DNA from: Thuidium tamariscinum
Lineage: Eukaryota > Streptophyta > Bryopsida > Hypnales > Thuidiaceae
NCBI GenBank assembly: GCA_947034885.2
Contig: OZ019759.1
Span: 11,410,501 to 11,474,500, forward strand
DNA length: 64,000 bases
Direction of reading: 5' to 3'
A program made the position numbers and the translations under genes. Positions 48,726 to 60,406 of this stretch are shown here, in pieces. The notes beneath the pieces were generated by a model. That model had not been told where the DNA came from, did not search any database, and saw only the letters and a list, made by a program, of their open reading frames with translations. How positions within the stretch are numbered: position 1 is the first letter of the stretch; each line of letters starts with the position of its first letter.

Positions 48726-49639
48726 CTCTTTCAAATTATTGGTTCTACAGGTTGCGATTGACAATGAAATGGTCATTGGTATAACGGTTTAGAGGATTAG
48801 GGTCTACATTCTCATATTCTTGAATGGCGTAAAGGTTGTAGATTGTACTATCTAAGGTTTTATATCAAGGATTTATAAATTAGGATTCCTAATTTTCGAT
48901 ATGAGATTCAGTGAATTCTAAGTGTTTTATTTCGAGGGTCATGAGACTATGATATTTCAAATTAGGATGCCTAAATATTGAATGATTATGTTGAGGGTTT
49001 GGGTTACAATATTGATTTTATTCTTGTTAAAGTTCAAGTATATTATTCAGGGTAGTACTAGGGCCTTCTTCGGATTCAAGTTTTTCTTAAATTCATGATT
49101 GGATGAGGGATTTTTGATGAGAATCATAAAATTAGTGTCTGAATTTATTAATAAGATTATGAGCTTGCTTTTGTGGGATTATTTTTTAAATAAAGGCCTA
49201 ACTTCAGATTCTAAACCTGGCTACCATTAGTTTTACTTGCCAATTATAATGAAAATGTGTATTGTTAATATTCAATAGACTTACTATCCTTCCAATTCCT
49301 ATTTACCGAATAAATAATTTTGATTTCGAAAAAAAAAAATGATTCTAAAAAAGTTAACTTTCTAACTTCGTTGAATTATATTAGTTACAATCATGTTATT
49401 TGCTATAAAATATAAGATTAATATTCATAATTCTTCTCATTCATCCTTTATCCGTAGGCCAATATAAATTAATTAAAAGCTTCCTTCAAACAAGTAAATA
49501 ATTCTGTCCATTATCTTATGTCATTGAAAATAACAAATCTTTACTTGTTCATATAATTCTTGACAAATAATGTAATTATAGAATTCTTATTCTATATGCA
49601 AACCTCACATGATGAATTTATAAATTGCTATGTTGGAAA

Positions 49640-50575
49640 TGTATAAGTTGCAATGTTATAGAACAATCATGTTCCATGACAAATTTCAACTTTCAAGTTG
49701 AAATTGTCTATTTTTTATTTGTTTTCTCAAAAAAGGGCACCCTGCCATTCTTTGCACCCATTGCCAAATGCAAGCTATGAATCGGAAATCAACGTGAATA
49801 AGGGACAAAAAAAATATGTGTAAGTTGAAATGTTATAGAACAATCATGTTCTATGACAAATTTCAACTTTCAAGTTGAAATTGTCTATTTTTTATTTGTT
49901 TTCTCAAAAAAGGGCACCCTGCCATTCTTTGCACCCATTGCCAAATGCAAGCTATGAATCGGAAATCAACGTGAATAAGGGACAAAAAAAATATGTGTAA
50001 GTTGCAATGTTATAGAACAATCATGTTCCATGACAAATTTCAACTTTCAAGTTGAAATTGTCTATTTTTTATTTGTTTTCTCAAAAAAGGGCACCCTGCC
50101 ATTCTTTGCACCCATTGCCAAATGCAAGCTAAGAATCGGAAATCAACGTGAATAAGGGACAAAAAAAATATGTGTAAGTTGCAATGTTATAGAACAATCA
50201 TGTTCTATGATAAATTTCAACTTTCAAGTTGAAATTGTCTATTTTTTATTTGTTTTCTCAAAAAAGGGCACCCTGCCATTCTTTGCACCCATTGCCAAAT
50301 GCCACATAGGATTGGAAATCAACATGACTAGGAGACAAAAAAAATATATGTAAGTTGCAATGTTATAGAACAATCATGTTTTATGACAAATTTCAACTTT
50401 CAAGTTGGAATTGTCTATTTTTTATTTGGATTCTCAAGAAAGGGCACCCTGCCATTCTTTTCACATGCATTGCGAAATGCCACGTAAAATTGAAAATCAA
50501 CGTGAATAGGGGCCAAGAAAAATATGTGGAGGTTGCAATGTCATAGAACAATCATGTTCTATGACAATTTGGGTG
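49640..50575 (+). repeat. 177-bp tandem (satellite-like) array, about 5.3 copies
   Basis: Unit starts (TAAGTTGCAATGTTATAG) fall at 49644, 49821, 49998, 50175, 50351 and about 50529. The first four copies are nearly identical; the last two are more diverged. Each full unit contains a near-perfect hairpin, TTCAACTT-TC-AAGTTGAA. The array lies in the middle of the 20.5-kb element. Confidence 0.9.
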
Positions 50576-52030
50576 TGAATTCTAAATTAGAGTTGAATCC
50601 ATTGCAATGGCTTAATAATATATAAGTTTTTGCGGAACTTGAATACACTTCCATGCCTAGTTTAGGGTCCTTGTACATACCATCAATTGAATTTAAGAAA
50701 ATTAAAACAAATTTATGTTGAATGATTTTGTAATGATTATTTTAATGTATTGGTATAGAACATGCACATTTTAGTCCTGCACGATGGACTCTATGAATAG
50801 CACAATAATTTTCATGCAATTATTTGATTTGAGACATTTGGCCTTACCCTTGTTTTATATGACTTTGTAAAGATTTGGAGGTAATCATGTTGAATTGTCT
50901 ATAATGATTGTGATGTAATTGTTGAATGATGAAGAAGGTTAATGTCACCTTCAGTGTGTCAAAGACAATGGTGCCAAAATAATTGAATTGTGTCAATTGA
51001 AGTAATTAAATTTATGCACTTTGGTATATAAAATTTTTGTTGCTTTACTACGATAGAAACTTTGTATTTCAATTTTAAATTGGACATGAAATCCTTTTAC
51101 GATTAAATAAGAATAGGGTGCTCTAAAAATTTTTGAGACATTTTTAACACTAATTTTACTATTTTAGGGGATTCATTAAAAAAATAAGGAGCAAAAACTA
51201 GAATATATAACACCTATGAATAAAAGTCTTTTTTGGTAAAAGAAAATTGGGTGTGAATTCCAAATTAGAGAGAATTTCACACCAACAACAGAAAGTGTTT
51301 AAAAAGAAATAAGGTGCACAAAATAAAAGGACTTGTAACACCTACAAACCAAACTGTTTAGCCTAAAATATAGGGTGTTGTAAAATAAGGACAACATTTC
51401 AATCATCACTTCGCTTTTTGATCCTTTAAATCAAATTACATTTCTAAAAGAGATTATTTTCATATTGATTTTCCTAGCACTTGCATCTTGCTCGAATTGT
51501 CGATTTGTCGATATGCATAACTTTAATTGAATGTCGTAAATAATCCAAGTAATTTCTAATTCAAAATACTAGCAAGTGTACCTTCAATGTATAATTATGA
51601 AGAGCATTATACAAGTGGTATGTTAAGTTATATAATTGGTAGTGAATACTGAATTATTTATTTTTCAAAATTTTTTAATTGTATAGTTTAAACTTATAGC
51701 TCTATAGTATGGACCCAAGCATTGTAGCAAACATTAGTGGTCACTCATATTTTTGTAATAAAAAACTTGGCACTTTTTTACAAACCCCAACAAACTAAGG
51801 ATTTGTAAACACTTCAAGCTAAAATATATGCATTTTTTAATCATGATGATTTTCTTAGTTTTATGATCAAAACATGCACTTTTTTTTTTTGTAAGCTTTT
51901 GGATGCCACATAATCTATGACATGTCATTTTCCAAAACCCTAAACTTCCAATTCTTAAACCCATACAATTGTGAAATGATGCCCTAATCACCATCATGAC
52001 CCACCACAGGACTTATCATCATGGCGTAGC

Positions 52031-53332
52031 CTGTAATGAATGTTGCACCCCCTTGTGGAAGCGACATTCACTCTGGCGTCATTAGTGTGCCGCTCCACGT
52101 GTATGGGCGGCTCTCGTTGCGCCTTCCTCCCGATGCCGCTGCCTGCCTGCCATTTCCGTTTCTCCGGCTCGCTGCTCACTTCTCTGATCTTGTCGCTCCT
52201 CTCTCCCGAGTCGTCGCTGCCTTGTATCCGATTGTTTGTCTTTAAATGCGCTTGGGGAATTGGTCCATGTGCATTGATGTGCACACAGACTTGACTTCGA
52301 ACTTGATACTCTTGCGCTGGAGCCGCTGCTACGTTGAGTCCGAATTACGGTGCGCACTTCGAGTACGCTCGTAGAGCCCTGCTGTGTCGTCGACGCTTGG
52401 ACGTGGTGCTGGCGCTTGGCGCTTCATCACGTCGCTGGAGTATCCCAAAGTGAGGTCGGGAGAGGTGGGAAGCTGTCGTGGGAGGCTACTGCACGAAGCG
52501 CTTCTTCCCCACGGACACCTCGCAGGTAAGGCATGCTTCATGTTCTGTAGTGAGCTAGTTCGACATTTCATATGCTTTTCTTCAATGTTTTCACGGTCGC
52601 TTATCTAGTGTTGGAAAAGTAAGCATGTAGTCTCTTGACCACTTGTGAATTCAAAGCACAACGTGAGTAGGAGAGTAATGTAGATCAGGGTGGTTCATAC
52701 ATCCTTTGGCATTGCATAGTCATTCCAAGTTGTTACTGTAACTTTCAATTGCTCGTTAGAAAAAATCTCCGCTTCAATCTGCCTTGTATCCGATTTTTCG
52801 TAGGCTATCCACCTGAAGTCAGTGTGCGGCTGTCAGTGTGCATCGCATCGGAACTTTTTGTTCACACTTGCAGCTAGCAAGCGCACCCTCACTTCATTTT
52901 CTAAGGTTAGTTTGTAGCTATTGTGGACTGCTCGCTCCGTAAGTACACCACTTCAACAAATGCTGCTTCATTTGTGTCTTTGGGGTGAATTTTGGTACAT
53001 GTTTAAGATCAGATTGAAGATAGTACTACAGATGCTATAGCTGCCAGTGATGTGGGTTTAGAAACCCGTCGAGGTAGTCCTTGTGCTCAAACATTTGAAT
53101 TGTGAGTCGGTGAACAATAGAATTATGATGGTTTCAATTGTTGTAAGTTGATGTTTTTCTGAAATTAAAGTTTTATTAGAGTTAATTTTGTATCTTGACG
53201 CCCTCAGACAGCCACTTTCACAACTTCTGTGTCCATACTCTGTGATTCACGCTGATATGCCCTGGCTTCTTCTTGTTGCCCATCGCACAGAAGTTCACTT
53301 GAAGACTACAGACTTGCTCGAATTTGCACACA
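52031..53332 (+). promoter_or_regulatory. Probable promoter/5' leader of the large fusion gene
   Basis: A GC-richer patch (52.04-52.56 kb) follows long AT-rich DNA and leads into the fusion gene. A good donor, CGCAG|GTAAGG, is at about 52527, and an acceptor-like CCCTCAG is near 53210. A spliced 5' leader ending just before the ATG at 53333 is plausible. This is inference from composition and splice motifs only. Confidence 0.35.
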
Positions 53333-53929
53333 ATGGAAGTGGAGTCTACACAGCCGGCGGAAGAGCTTCCGATGTGGAACAATCTGTAAGTACCCACTCA
53401 CTGAGAAGTTAGTGTTGCACAGATCCATTTGCATCTCACTGAATGTTGAAATTCATTGGCAATTCAGGTGTATGTAATGACAGTGAGACAGTGTATTAAG
53501 ATGTATGATTGTAGAAGGGGCAGCAGGTCTAGATGTGCGCATAGCAAGATCATTCAGTGTTTAGGCGTTACATAGTACTAAAAAGCCATAGTAGTACACA
53601 TCCAGGGATTTCCGTATAGTTACTGTAGCCTAAACCGAGAACCGTAATTCCTGTAACTGAAGTATTGAAGACTTTTCAATGAATCCTGTATTAGCACGTA
53701 TCTGGAGAAATCAGTATGGTGTCCTATAACTGCGCATCTGGGGAAATCCAGAGGATACCCTATAACCGCGCATCGGGAGTTTTTGACAAAAGAACCCTAT
53801 AACCGCGGAAACGTAGAGCGCAATGTGTCACCAATTATAACTAATTCCTGATCGCTAGAAGAAACCCCTATTACCACGGAACGGGAGCACCCCCGATGAT
53901 CCTTAGTCATGAAAATCAAGGCTGCAAAA

Positions 53930-54682
53930 TCATCTGGAGATCTCCCGATAAGTACGAGAAAAGAACTTCGATAACGAAACCAATGACGAATGTAAACGAA
54001 AAAAAAAGCCATCCAGAGATCTCCCGATAGTAAGAAACTAAATGACGGTAGTATTAGTTCCCTAATGCCATGAAGCCTAAAGGAAGCCTAAATTCATAGT
54101 ATGGCTCTTGACCTATCCGGAGATCTCCCGATGTTGCCTAATCCGAAATTCTTATATCAACGGGAGGTCTCCCGATAAATATGAGTTTTATCCCGAGTTG
54201 TAAAGACAAATGAAGATGTAGAAAATAGGAATCGTTTAGGGGGAGAGCCTACGGTGGAAAGACTTGAAGATACAATGAGTGTTGATGGATAATAAGATAT
54301 CCGCACGTGGACAGAAGTTCATGGATAGTTCAATGTCAAAGCTATCGGGAGATCTCCCGATAGTTGCTTTAAGGATTAGAAGGGTCCTGGAGTGCCTATA
54401 ACTAGAATATCAGTTTCTTGGAGTAAGGTAGGGCATCCATCGGGAGATCTCCCGATAGTTGCTTTAGGCATTACAATGGTCTTCAACTGCTATAACTACA
54501 AAGTGGGTCTAGAAATATGGCCTTGAGGCCATCGGGAGATCTCCCGATGGTTGGCAGTAGTACAACTGCAAACCATTTTGAATCTAGTCACACTTGTCGA
54601 TGTATGTGAGAAGACCACTCATATTGAATGCTGCTCAGTATTCCAATGGCTTAAAGTAGTGACATCGGGAGATCTCCCGATG
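53930..54682. repeat. Cluster of eight palindromes in the first intron of the fusion gene
   Basis: Copies near 53934, 54013, 54117 and 54160, and perfect 18-bp copies at 54344-54361, 54439-54456, 54531-54548 and 54664-54681. All lie in the 1,352-bp intron 53386-54737. Confidence 0.9.
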
Positions 54683-56134
54683 ACTGAGGTTCGTAGGTAC
54701 TTCAGCATCTAACAACTTTTGTTCTGCTTAATTGCAGGGATGTTTTGTACTCTGAAATACCACCGGACATGAGCTCTAAAAGGCTTGCAGCCTTTGTTGA
54801 CGAATGGGTTCCTACTTATAGATACAAGGGGGCTCATCACCTGGTGGGCGTTTTCCGGTGCCGCAACAAAGTTACTACGTGGGGCATTGAGTGGAAGGTG
54901 GATAGTGATAAGTGAGTGACTATCGTACCTACACTAATGTACATGGACCAGAAGTCCGCATCGTCCGGGCTGGACGTGTTGGAGATACAGGGTCTAAATG
55001 ATTCCACAGCTCTTGTGGTAATTCAGGAGAAAATTGCCAAGTCCAACGATGACTTAACATTCGGTTTAATTTTGGACTATAGGTTGATGAGGAAAGAGTT
55101 GTGCGTAACCGTTTTCCAGCGTGGGTACTTGTATTCGGCATCTGGCTTTTGTCAGTGGACTCCTGAAGAAATGAAGACGCAGTGGAACATCATGGACCAG
55201 GACTGCCAAGAGGCAAACGTGACGAACACTGCCCTTGTAGTAGCAGCTCCAATAGCATCACCGGCAAAGAAGGGAACAAAACGGAAAGCACTAGTCGGAG
55301 CACCAGGGGATGATGCCACAGATGATAGTAATGCAAAGGCCAAGATCCTGAAGACTATCACAATTGAAAGATGCGTGGCCTTCACAGATGCAGAAGTAAA
55401 GAAGCTGAGCAAAGGGCAGATGTTGGCAATGCAACAGCTTTACAAGAGGGTCTTTGGGGTGATGTATAAGTGGGGGAAGAGACCTCTAGTGGACGCAGGC
55501 GGTAAAGCAATTCGTGTGCACTACAAGCACTTGCATAAGGCTCCACCAGGGAAGATTGTGTACAGAGGTATTGAGAAGGCTAGGTTGGAGGGGATCCTAA
55601 ACCAAGTCCGAATCGAGGCAGACTACGACTCTGAATTGAGACACATCATAGTCCTTCCCCTAAAACTTGGTCCGTATGGTGGTGATGGTTCCAATGCAAG
55701 GGCTGCTTTCTGGGATTCCGCTCCGAATAAGAGAGATCTAACGAGTACAACGAATTACTACATCATTGGTGGACAACACACAGTCGAAGCGCATAAGAGA
55801 CTCTTGGAGGTAGGCGAGATCCCGGAGTGTGATAGAGCGCAGGCATCAACCTTTGAAATCATTCCTATTTGGGCACCAGTGAGTACTATGACGCATAGTA
55901 GTGACGACCTTGTCTACCTCTCTCGATCACTGAACCAGAACATTGCTGGTCAACAACGCGAGCAATGTTTCACCCAGCAACTCCTGAATGCACGAGTGAA
56001 ATGGAGGGATATGAATAGCCCACAACCAGCGTATGGTGGGAGAATTCACTCGCCTGAGTATGCGGTAAGGAGTACACCACTCTTCTCTTGGAATTGATTC
56101 TCACTTTTTCATTAGTTTTGGAAGGGGGCTTGGC

Positions 56135-56152
56135 ATCGGGAGATCTCCCGAT
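56135..56152. repeat. Perfect palindrome in the second intron of the fusion gene
   Basis: ATCGGGAGATCTCCCGAT inside the 156-bp intron 56065-56220. Confidence 0.95.
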
Positions 56153-57603
56153 AGTTGCTTCTCGTAGGATAGAGTTTTGTCCTTGGAATTTCAACTGATT
56201 ATGATGTGGCCCTGGCGCAGAGGTTCCATCCTGTAATGAGTGCAATCTTCACAGGAGTTAAGCACAATGACGCGGCAGATTTGAGAATTCCGCTTCTCTT
56301 CCTTGAAGACAATGACGATGTCAAACGATGGATAAAGATCGAAGAGAACTACATGAATCAGCACCTTCCGGACATTGCCGGAGATTATGGAGGTCCAAAA
56401 ACAAAGCGGAAACCACTGTTTCAAAATGACTTCATGCCTCTCTACGGCCTTCGCCTTGAGGATGTGAACTACCTGGCGACCTTGGTGGAGAACAAGGAGG
56501 TGTCGATGAAGAGCTCTAAGGCAAAGGCGTTGGAGAACCACCAGAAGCTCCCTACCCTCGTTCAAGTAGCAGCTCTGGAGAAGCAAGTTCGACTTATGAA
56601 GAACGAGCTCATGTGCCAGTACAAATCGCACCCGCTTCTGAGCAAGAGGCCTGAGTACATCCCATACACTGCCGATCAGTGGGATGCATTTGCGGTGGAG
56701 AAGAAAATTAGCCGTCGTGATCTGGAGCTTTGGGTTCACAAGTCAAATGACTTTGAGGAAGGACAGGAGTGGTTTAAGGGGCGAGGGCAAGCTCTGAACA
56801 AGACATGGGACCCCGAGGACTGTCCCCGTTTTCTGAGAAACCTATGGGAAGCACACATGAGTACCGAGGAAGGGGTGCAAGTCAACCAGGTCTTGGCATC
56901 AAGTTTTGATGATTCATATATGTGCATGTCCATGGACGAGACCAACTGGAACATTAGTGGCGTCCTCGCTAACCCAGTTGTGAAGAATTGGCGTGGAGAG
57001 AAGAAAAAACACCTATACATCTGGTTTCTTTTCGAAGCTACGGCGACTGGATCAAGGGCAAAGAAGCTGGAGGATCATAAACTCAGAAGACTTTTTGAAG
57101 CATTGGAGTTCTGTGATTCAAATCAGCAAACATTGTTGGCACGGTCTCCAACTGTTCTTTTCACAGATGTCGATGGCTTCCACGAGGTACTTGTTCATTT
57201 GGACGCCCGTAGGCGAGAGAAGAAGAAGGTTTGGGATTATCACGTAATCCACTACTTCAGCAAACGAGTTGATGGCTTCCCGAGGCCCGCTACTGGGACA
57301 AGATTCAATGTCTTCGTAGTGTACTTATTTGGGTACAATGAGGGCCAAAGTCGAAGGGATTGCTTTTCTTGCTTCTTCCCTGGAATCAAGCCTCCCATGA
57401 AGCCATTTTACGTCTCAGACGACATGGAGGACGTGTACACGTATTGGAAGCGCCCTTGTCTACCATGGTTGAAGATCATGACTCCTCTTGCACTTCTTCG
57501 ACATCATATACACGACAATATGGTGATTGTAAATGTCAATGGTGGGCCGGAGATTACATTCCTCGGACTGGTAAGATTCTAATTTTGAACCCTCTACTCA
57601 TCT

Positions 57604-57621
57604 ATCGGGAGATCTCCGGAT
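57604..57621. repeat. Palindrome in the third intron of the fusion gene
   Basis: ATCGGGAGATCTCCGGAT inside the 140-bp intron 57571-57710. Confidence 0.95.
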
Positions 57622-57965
57622 GCTTGTATCCTCAAAGGGTAGGTACTCAGAAGCACTCTAACTTGTAATTCTTGATGTCAATTCAAATCACCCGAGCGAA
57701 GGTCTTAGAGGTAGTTCAATCAGAGGATACTGATGGAACATGAGTTGTGGGGAAGCAAATTTGGGATGAAGTCCAGAAGTCGCTTGCCGAAGATGCAGGG
57801 CCTGATTCTCATGAGCGTGAACCTTCTATCAATCAGCTTTCGGAGGACGATGCAGATTCGCATGAGACTACAAAACCTTCCAATGTGGAGTACTCTGAAC
57901 ACAGCGAGGGGACTCAAAGACCAAAAGAGATATTGAAGGTCTGTCTTCCTTTCCCTTACGCATCT

Positions 57966-57983
57966 ATCGGGAGATCTCCGGAT
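57966..57983. repeat. Palindrome in the fourth intron of the fusion gene
   Basis: ATCGGGAGATCTCCGGAT inside the 114-bp intron 57939-58052. Confidence 0.95.
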
Positions 57984-58454
57984 GTTAACTCTTTGTTACT
58001 CATGTTTTCTTATGTGGTTGGTTGACTGTCTCTATCCTTGTTCAAACCGCAGGAGAAGTCTCCAGAACCACCGCGTCGTCCAAAGAAGTTGAAGAATCCT
58101 AAGCGACCTAATCCTGTGAGCGCCCCCCCCAAAAGCGAAGCGAATCACGAAGAAAAAAAGTGTGAATTCATTGATGGCGAATGCCTCAACGTTTGGAGGG
58201 GATGGTTCTCCATCAAATAGTTTGGATGAACAGACTACGCCCGTCGTAGCGGAGAACACTGGAGTCGCGAACGCTACGACGATTTTGGTTTCTTGTTCCA
58301 AAGGAGGAGCTCCTGTAGGGGTCCTTGCAGGCGAAGCTTCAGAAGATAACCAGTCAGAGAAGGGAGTTCCATGTACTCAAGCCACCGAACGGATTGAACC
58401 GCAATCTCTAGATGTAGGGGCGGGCGATGTACCTATGGACTGCAGTGGTGCTGC

Positions 58455-58574
58455 ATCGGAAGATCTCCCAATGAACGATGTAGAAGTCGTCGTCACTAGC
58501 GCTGTATCGGGAGATCTCCCGATGAATGATGTACAGATCGGCCTTACAAGCTCTACAGCGGGAGATCTCCCGAT
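58455..58574 (+). repeat. Three coding palindromes at exact 51-bp spacing (17-residue protein repeat)
   Basis: 58455-58472, 58506-58523 and 58557-58574, all in exon 5. They encode SEDLPMNDV, SGDLPMNDV and AGDLPMAQ. The middle one is a perfect palindrome. The 51-bp period keeps the frame. Confidence 0.95.
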
Positions 58575-59837
58575 GGCCCAGGACACGGAACTCATCTCCG
58601 TTCCTACTATGGCTAATGAGGTTCGGAATGATGCAATGCTTGATCTCGACCCCCTCAGTCCGGAAGTATTGGAGGCCGTGACTATTGTGGAGGAAGAAGA
58701 GGATGTCTCAATCACTAACCCAGGAGTCCCAGTGGTGCTTTCAGAGAATTTGCTCCCGACGGTCGGGAGGGGGGTAACCGCGGTAGTCATGGGAAGTGAG
58801 GAGGTGTGTAAATTAAGGGAGACATTTCGCAAGCTGTGTCTTCTTCAAAGTATGAGTTTAGGTCCTGGTGCCAGCGATAAAAAATCTCGATACATTGAGG
58901 CTTATCGACTAGCAATTCGTTTTACTTACCAAAGCCTTTTTGACATTGTCCTTGCACAGGATGATGTACCTGCCCATGAGGCTGAAGGTTCGAATGCTGC
59001 ACGTTTGCCTCAGGTAGGCGGTGTTGTCCAAGGAGCAGTGGCCCAAGAGGTTACCGATACAGGTGCTTCAATTGACATCAATGTGTTTTAGGGATGGGTT
59101 GTCTCCCTCTGTAGCAATTCTTTTGGGTGTCACTAACTATGTCATGATTCTGTTTTCTTGCAGATGTGAGAGGGGATGGGTCGACAGAAGGTACAACGTC
59201 TAAAGAGGTACCCCCACGACGGTATACAGTGATCCTAGACATGAACGGAGTTCTTGTACACAGGGCTTTTTACAAGAAAAAACACGTCGTAAAAAAAAGA
59301 CCTGGTGTCACAGTTTTCCTTGAATGGTTGTACTCCAAGGCAGATGTAGCCTTCTGGAGCAGTGTTTCGAATCGTACTATGAAGGGTTTGTTAAGAACCG
59401 TGCTAGCGGATACTTCTTTTGGGGAGGATAAAGTCCATGCCCTCACACAGGTTGATTGCTCGGAATCCTCGTATAGGAGCAAAGAGAAACCTGATAAACC
59501 GACCTTTTTGAAGGAACTGAACATCTATACGCTTGCTGTAGGTTTGTCGTCCGCGGAGAACGTACTTCTTATCGATGACTCTCCCTCAAAAAACCTTCTT
59601 AATGATTCTAACAACGCCATCTTCCCACAGACTTGGAAAGGTGACTCAGAGGACAATTTCTTGACTGGGCATCTACTTCCTTGGCTTGATCGTTTATTCC
59701 AATCAAACGAAGCTGTGGTACATTTTGTGAAGAACAATCTCTTGGATGGCTGTCAGAGTCCTTTAGATGCGTTGTCCAGGGAGGGACATGAGATTCTGAA
59801 GGCAGTGGTTGGACTCTAGTTTCTTCCGAGGGTGGCT

Positions 59838-60140
59838 TCATCTGGAGATCTCCGGATACCCGATTTTGCTTATTGATGGGATGTACTAGTGTACAATTGT
59901 AGATGAACAATAATTTCTGCAACTTCAACTTAGCAGAACTTTGTAACCTTACTTTCACTACATGTCCCCTGTTGGAACTTGTATATAGATAGGTGGATGA
60001 GGACATTGCAGTTGTATTTTGAAGGTTGTCATAAAAAAGAAAATTTACACATGCGTATTACTGTGTTCTTCATTTCAAGTGGGACATCCAAGTTTTCTTA
60101 TTCCTCTGTTATGATTCATCTGGAAATCTCCCGCTATTAT
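59838..60140. repeat. Two diverged palindromes after the fusion gene
   Basis: ATCTGGAGATCTCCGGAT at about 59840, just past the stop at 59819, and CATCTGGAAATCTCCCGC at about 60117. Confidence 0.75.
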
Positions 60141-60406
60141 TTGCTTGCTTGTGCATTATTCTTACCACGAGAGGAATATGGTCAGAATATGGTCAGAATA
60201 TTACTGACTACGTTGGACTGTTGATAGTGATTAATGATGCCTTTGTAGACATACACTAATTTATGACTTCAATTGTTCATAGACAGTTGCACTTAGTAAG
60301 TAATTTGTGTATTTTACCACCAGTGATATCCGCTCTCCTTGGTACAATTTAATGTCCTACAAATGAATTCCAAGTCTACTGTCTTGAACAGGAACCTCAG
60401 TGTGAA

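Larger units (their letters stand above)
46866..52030. other. Non-coding interior of the 20.5-kb element
   Basis: Mostly AT-rich. It contains the 22-bp array at 48.57 kb and the 177-bp array at 49.64 kb, listed separately. Small open frames near 47.3-47.9 kb show no domain. No palindromes of the element family were seen between 46.87 and 53.9 kb. Confidence 0.5.
53333..59819 (+). pseudogene. Large six-exon fusion: ParB-like domain, methyltransferase-like region, palindrome-coded linker, FCP1-like phosphatase domain
   Basis: Exons 53333-53385, 54738-56064, 56221-57570, 57711-57938, 58053-59062 and 59164-59819. All introns are GT-AG and in phase, for about 1,540 codons. A ParB/Srx-like core, TNYYIIGGQHTVEAHKRLL, is at ~357-375, followed by a VYLSRSLNQNIAGQQR stretch. 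Residues ~800-930 resemble the end of a beta-type DNA methyltransferase: RPCLPWLKIMTPLALL, then VNVNGGPEITFLGL at motif I, then VVGKQIWDEVQKSLAED. The DPPY-type motif is not recognisable (LFTDVDGF), so activity is doubtful. A basic stretch (RRPKKLKNPKRPNP) and an acidic linker follow. The C-terminus is an NIF/FCP1-like HAD domain: VILDMNGVLVH (Asp ~1348; second Asp of DxD is Asn), VAFWSSVSNRT, VLLIDDSPSKN. Lesions: TGA at 54913 and 57741, and one extra C in the run 58123-58130. Confidence 0.6.
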
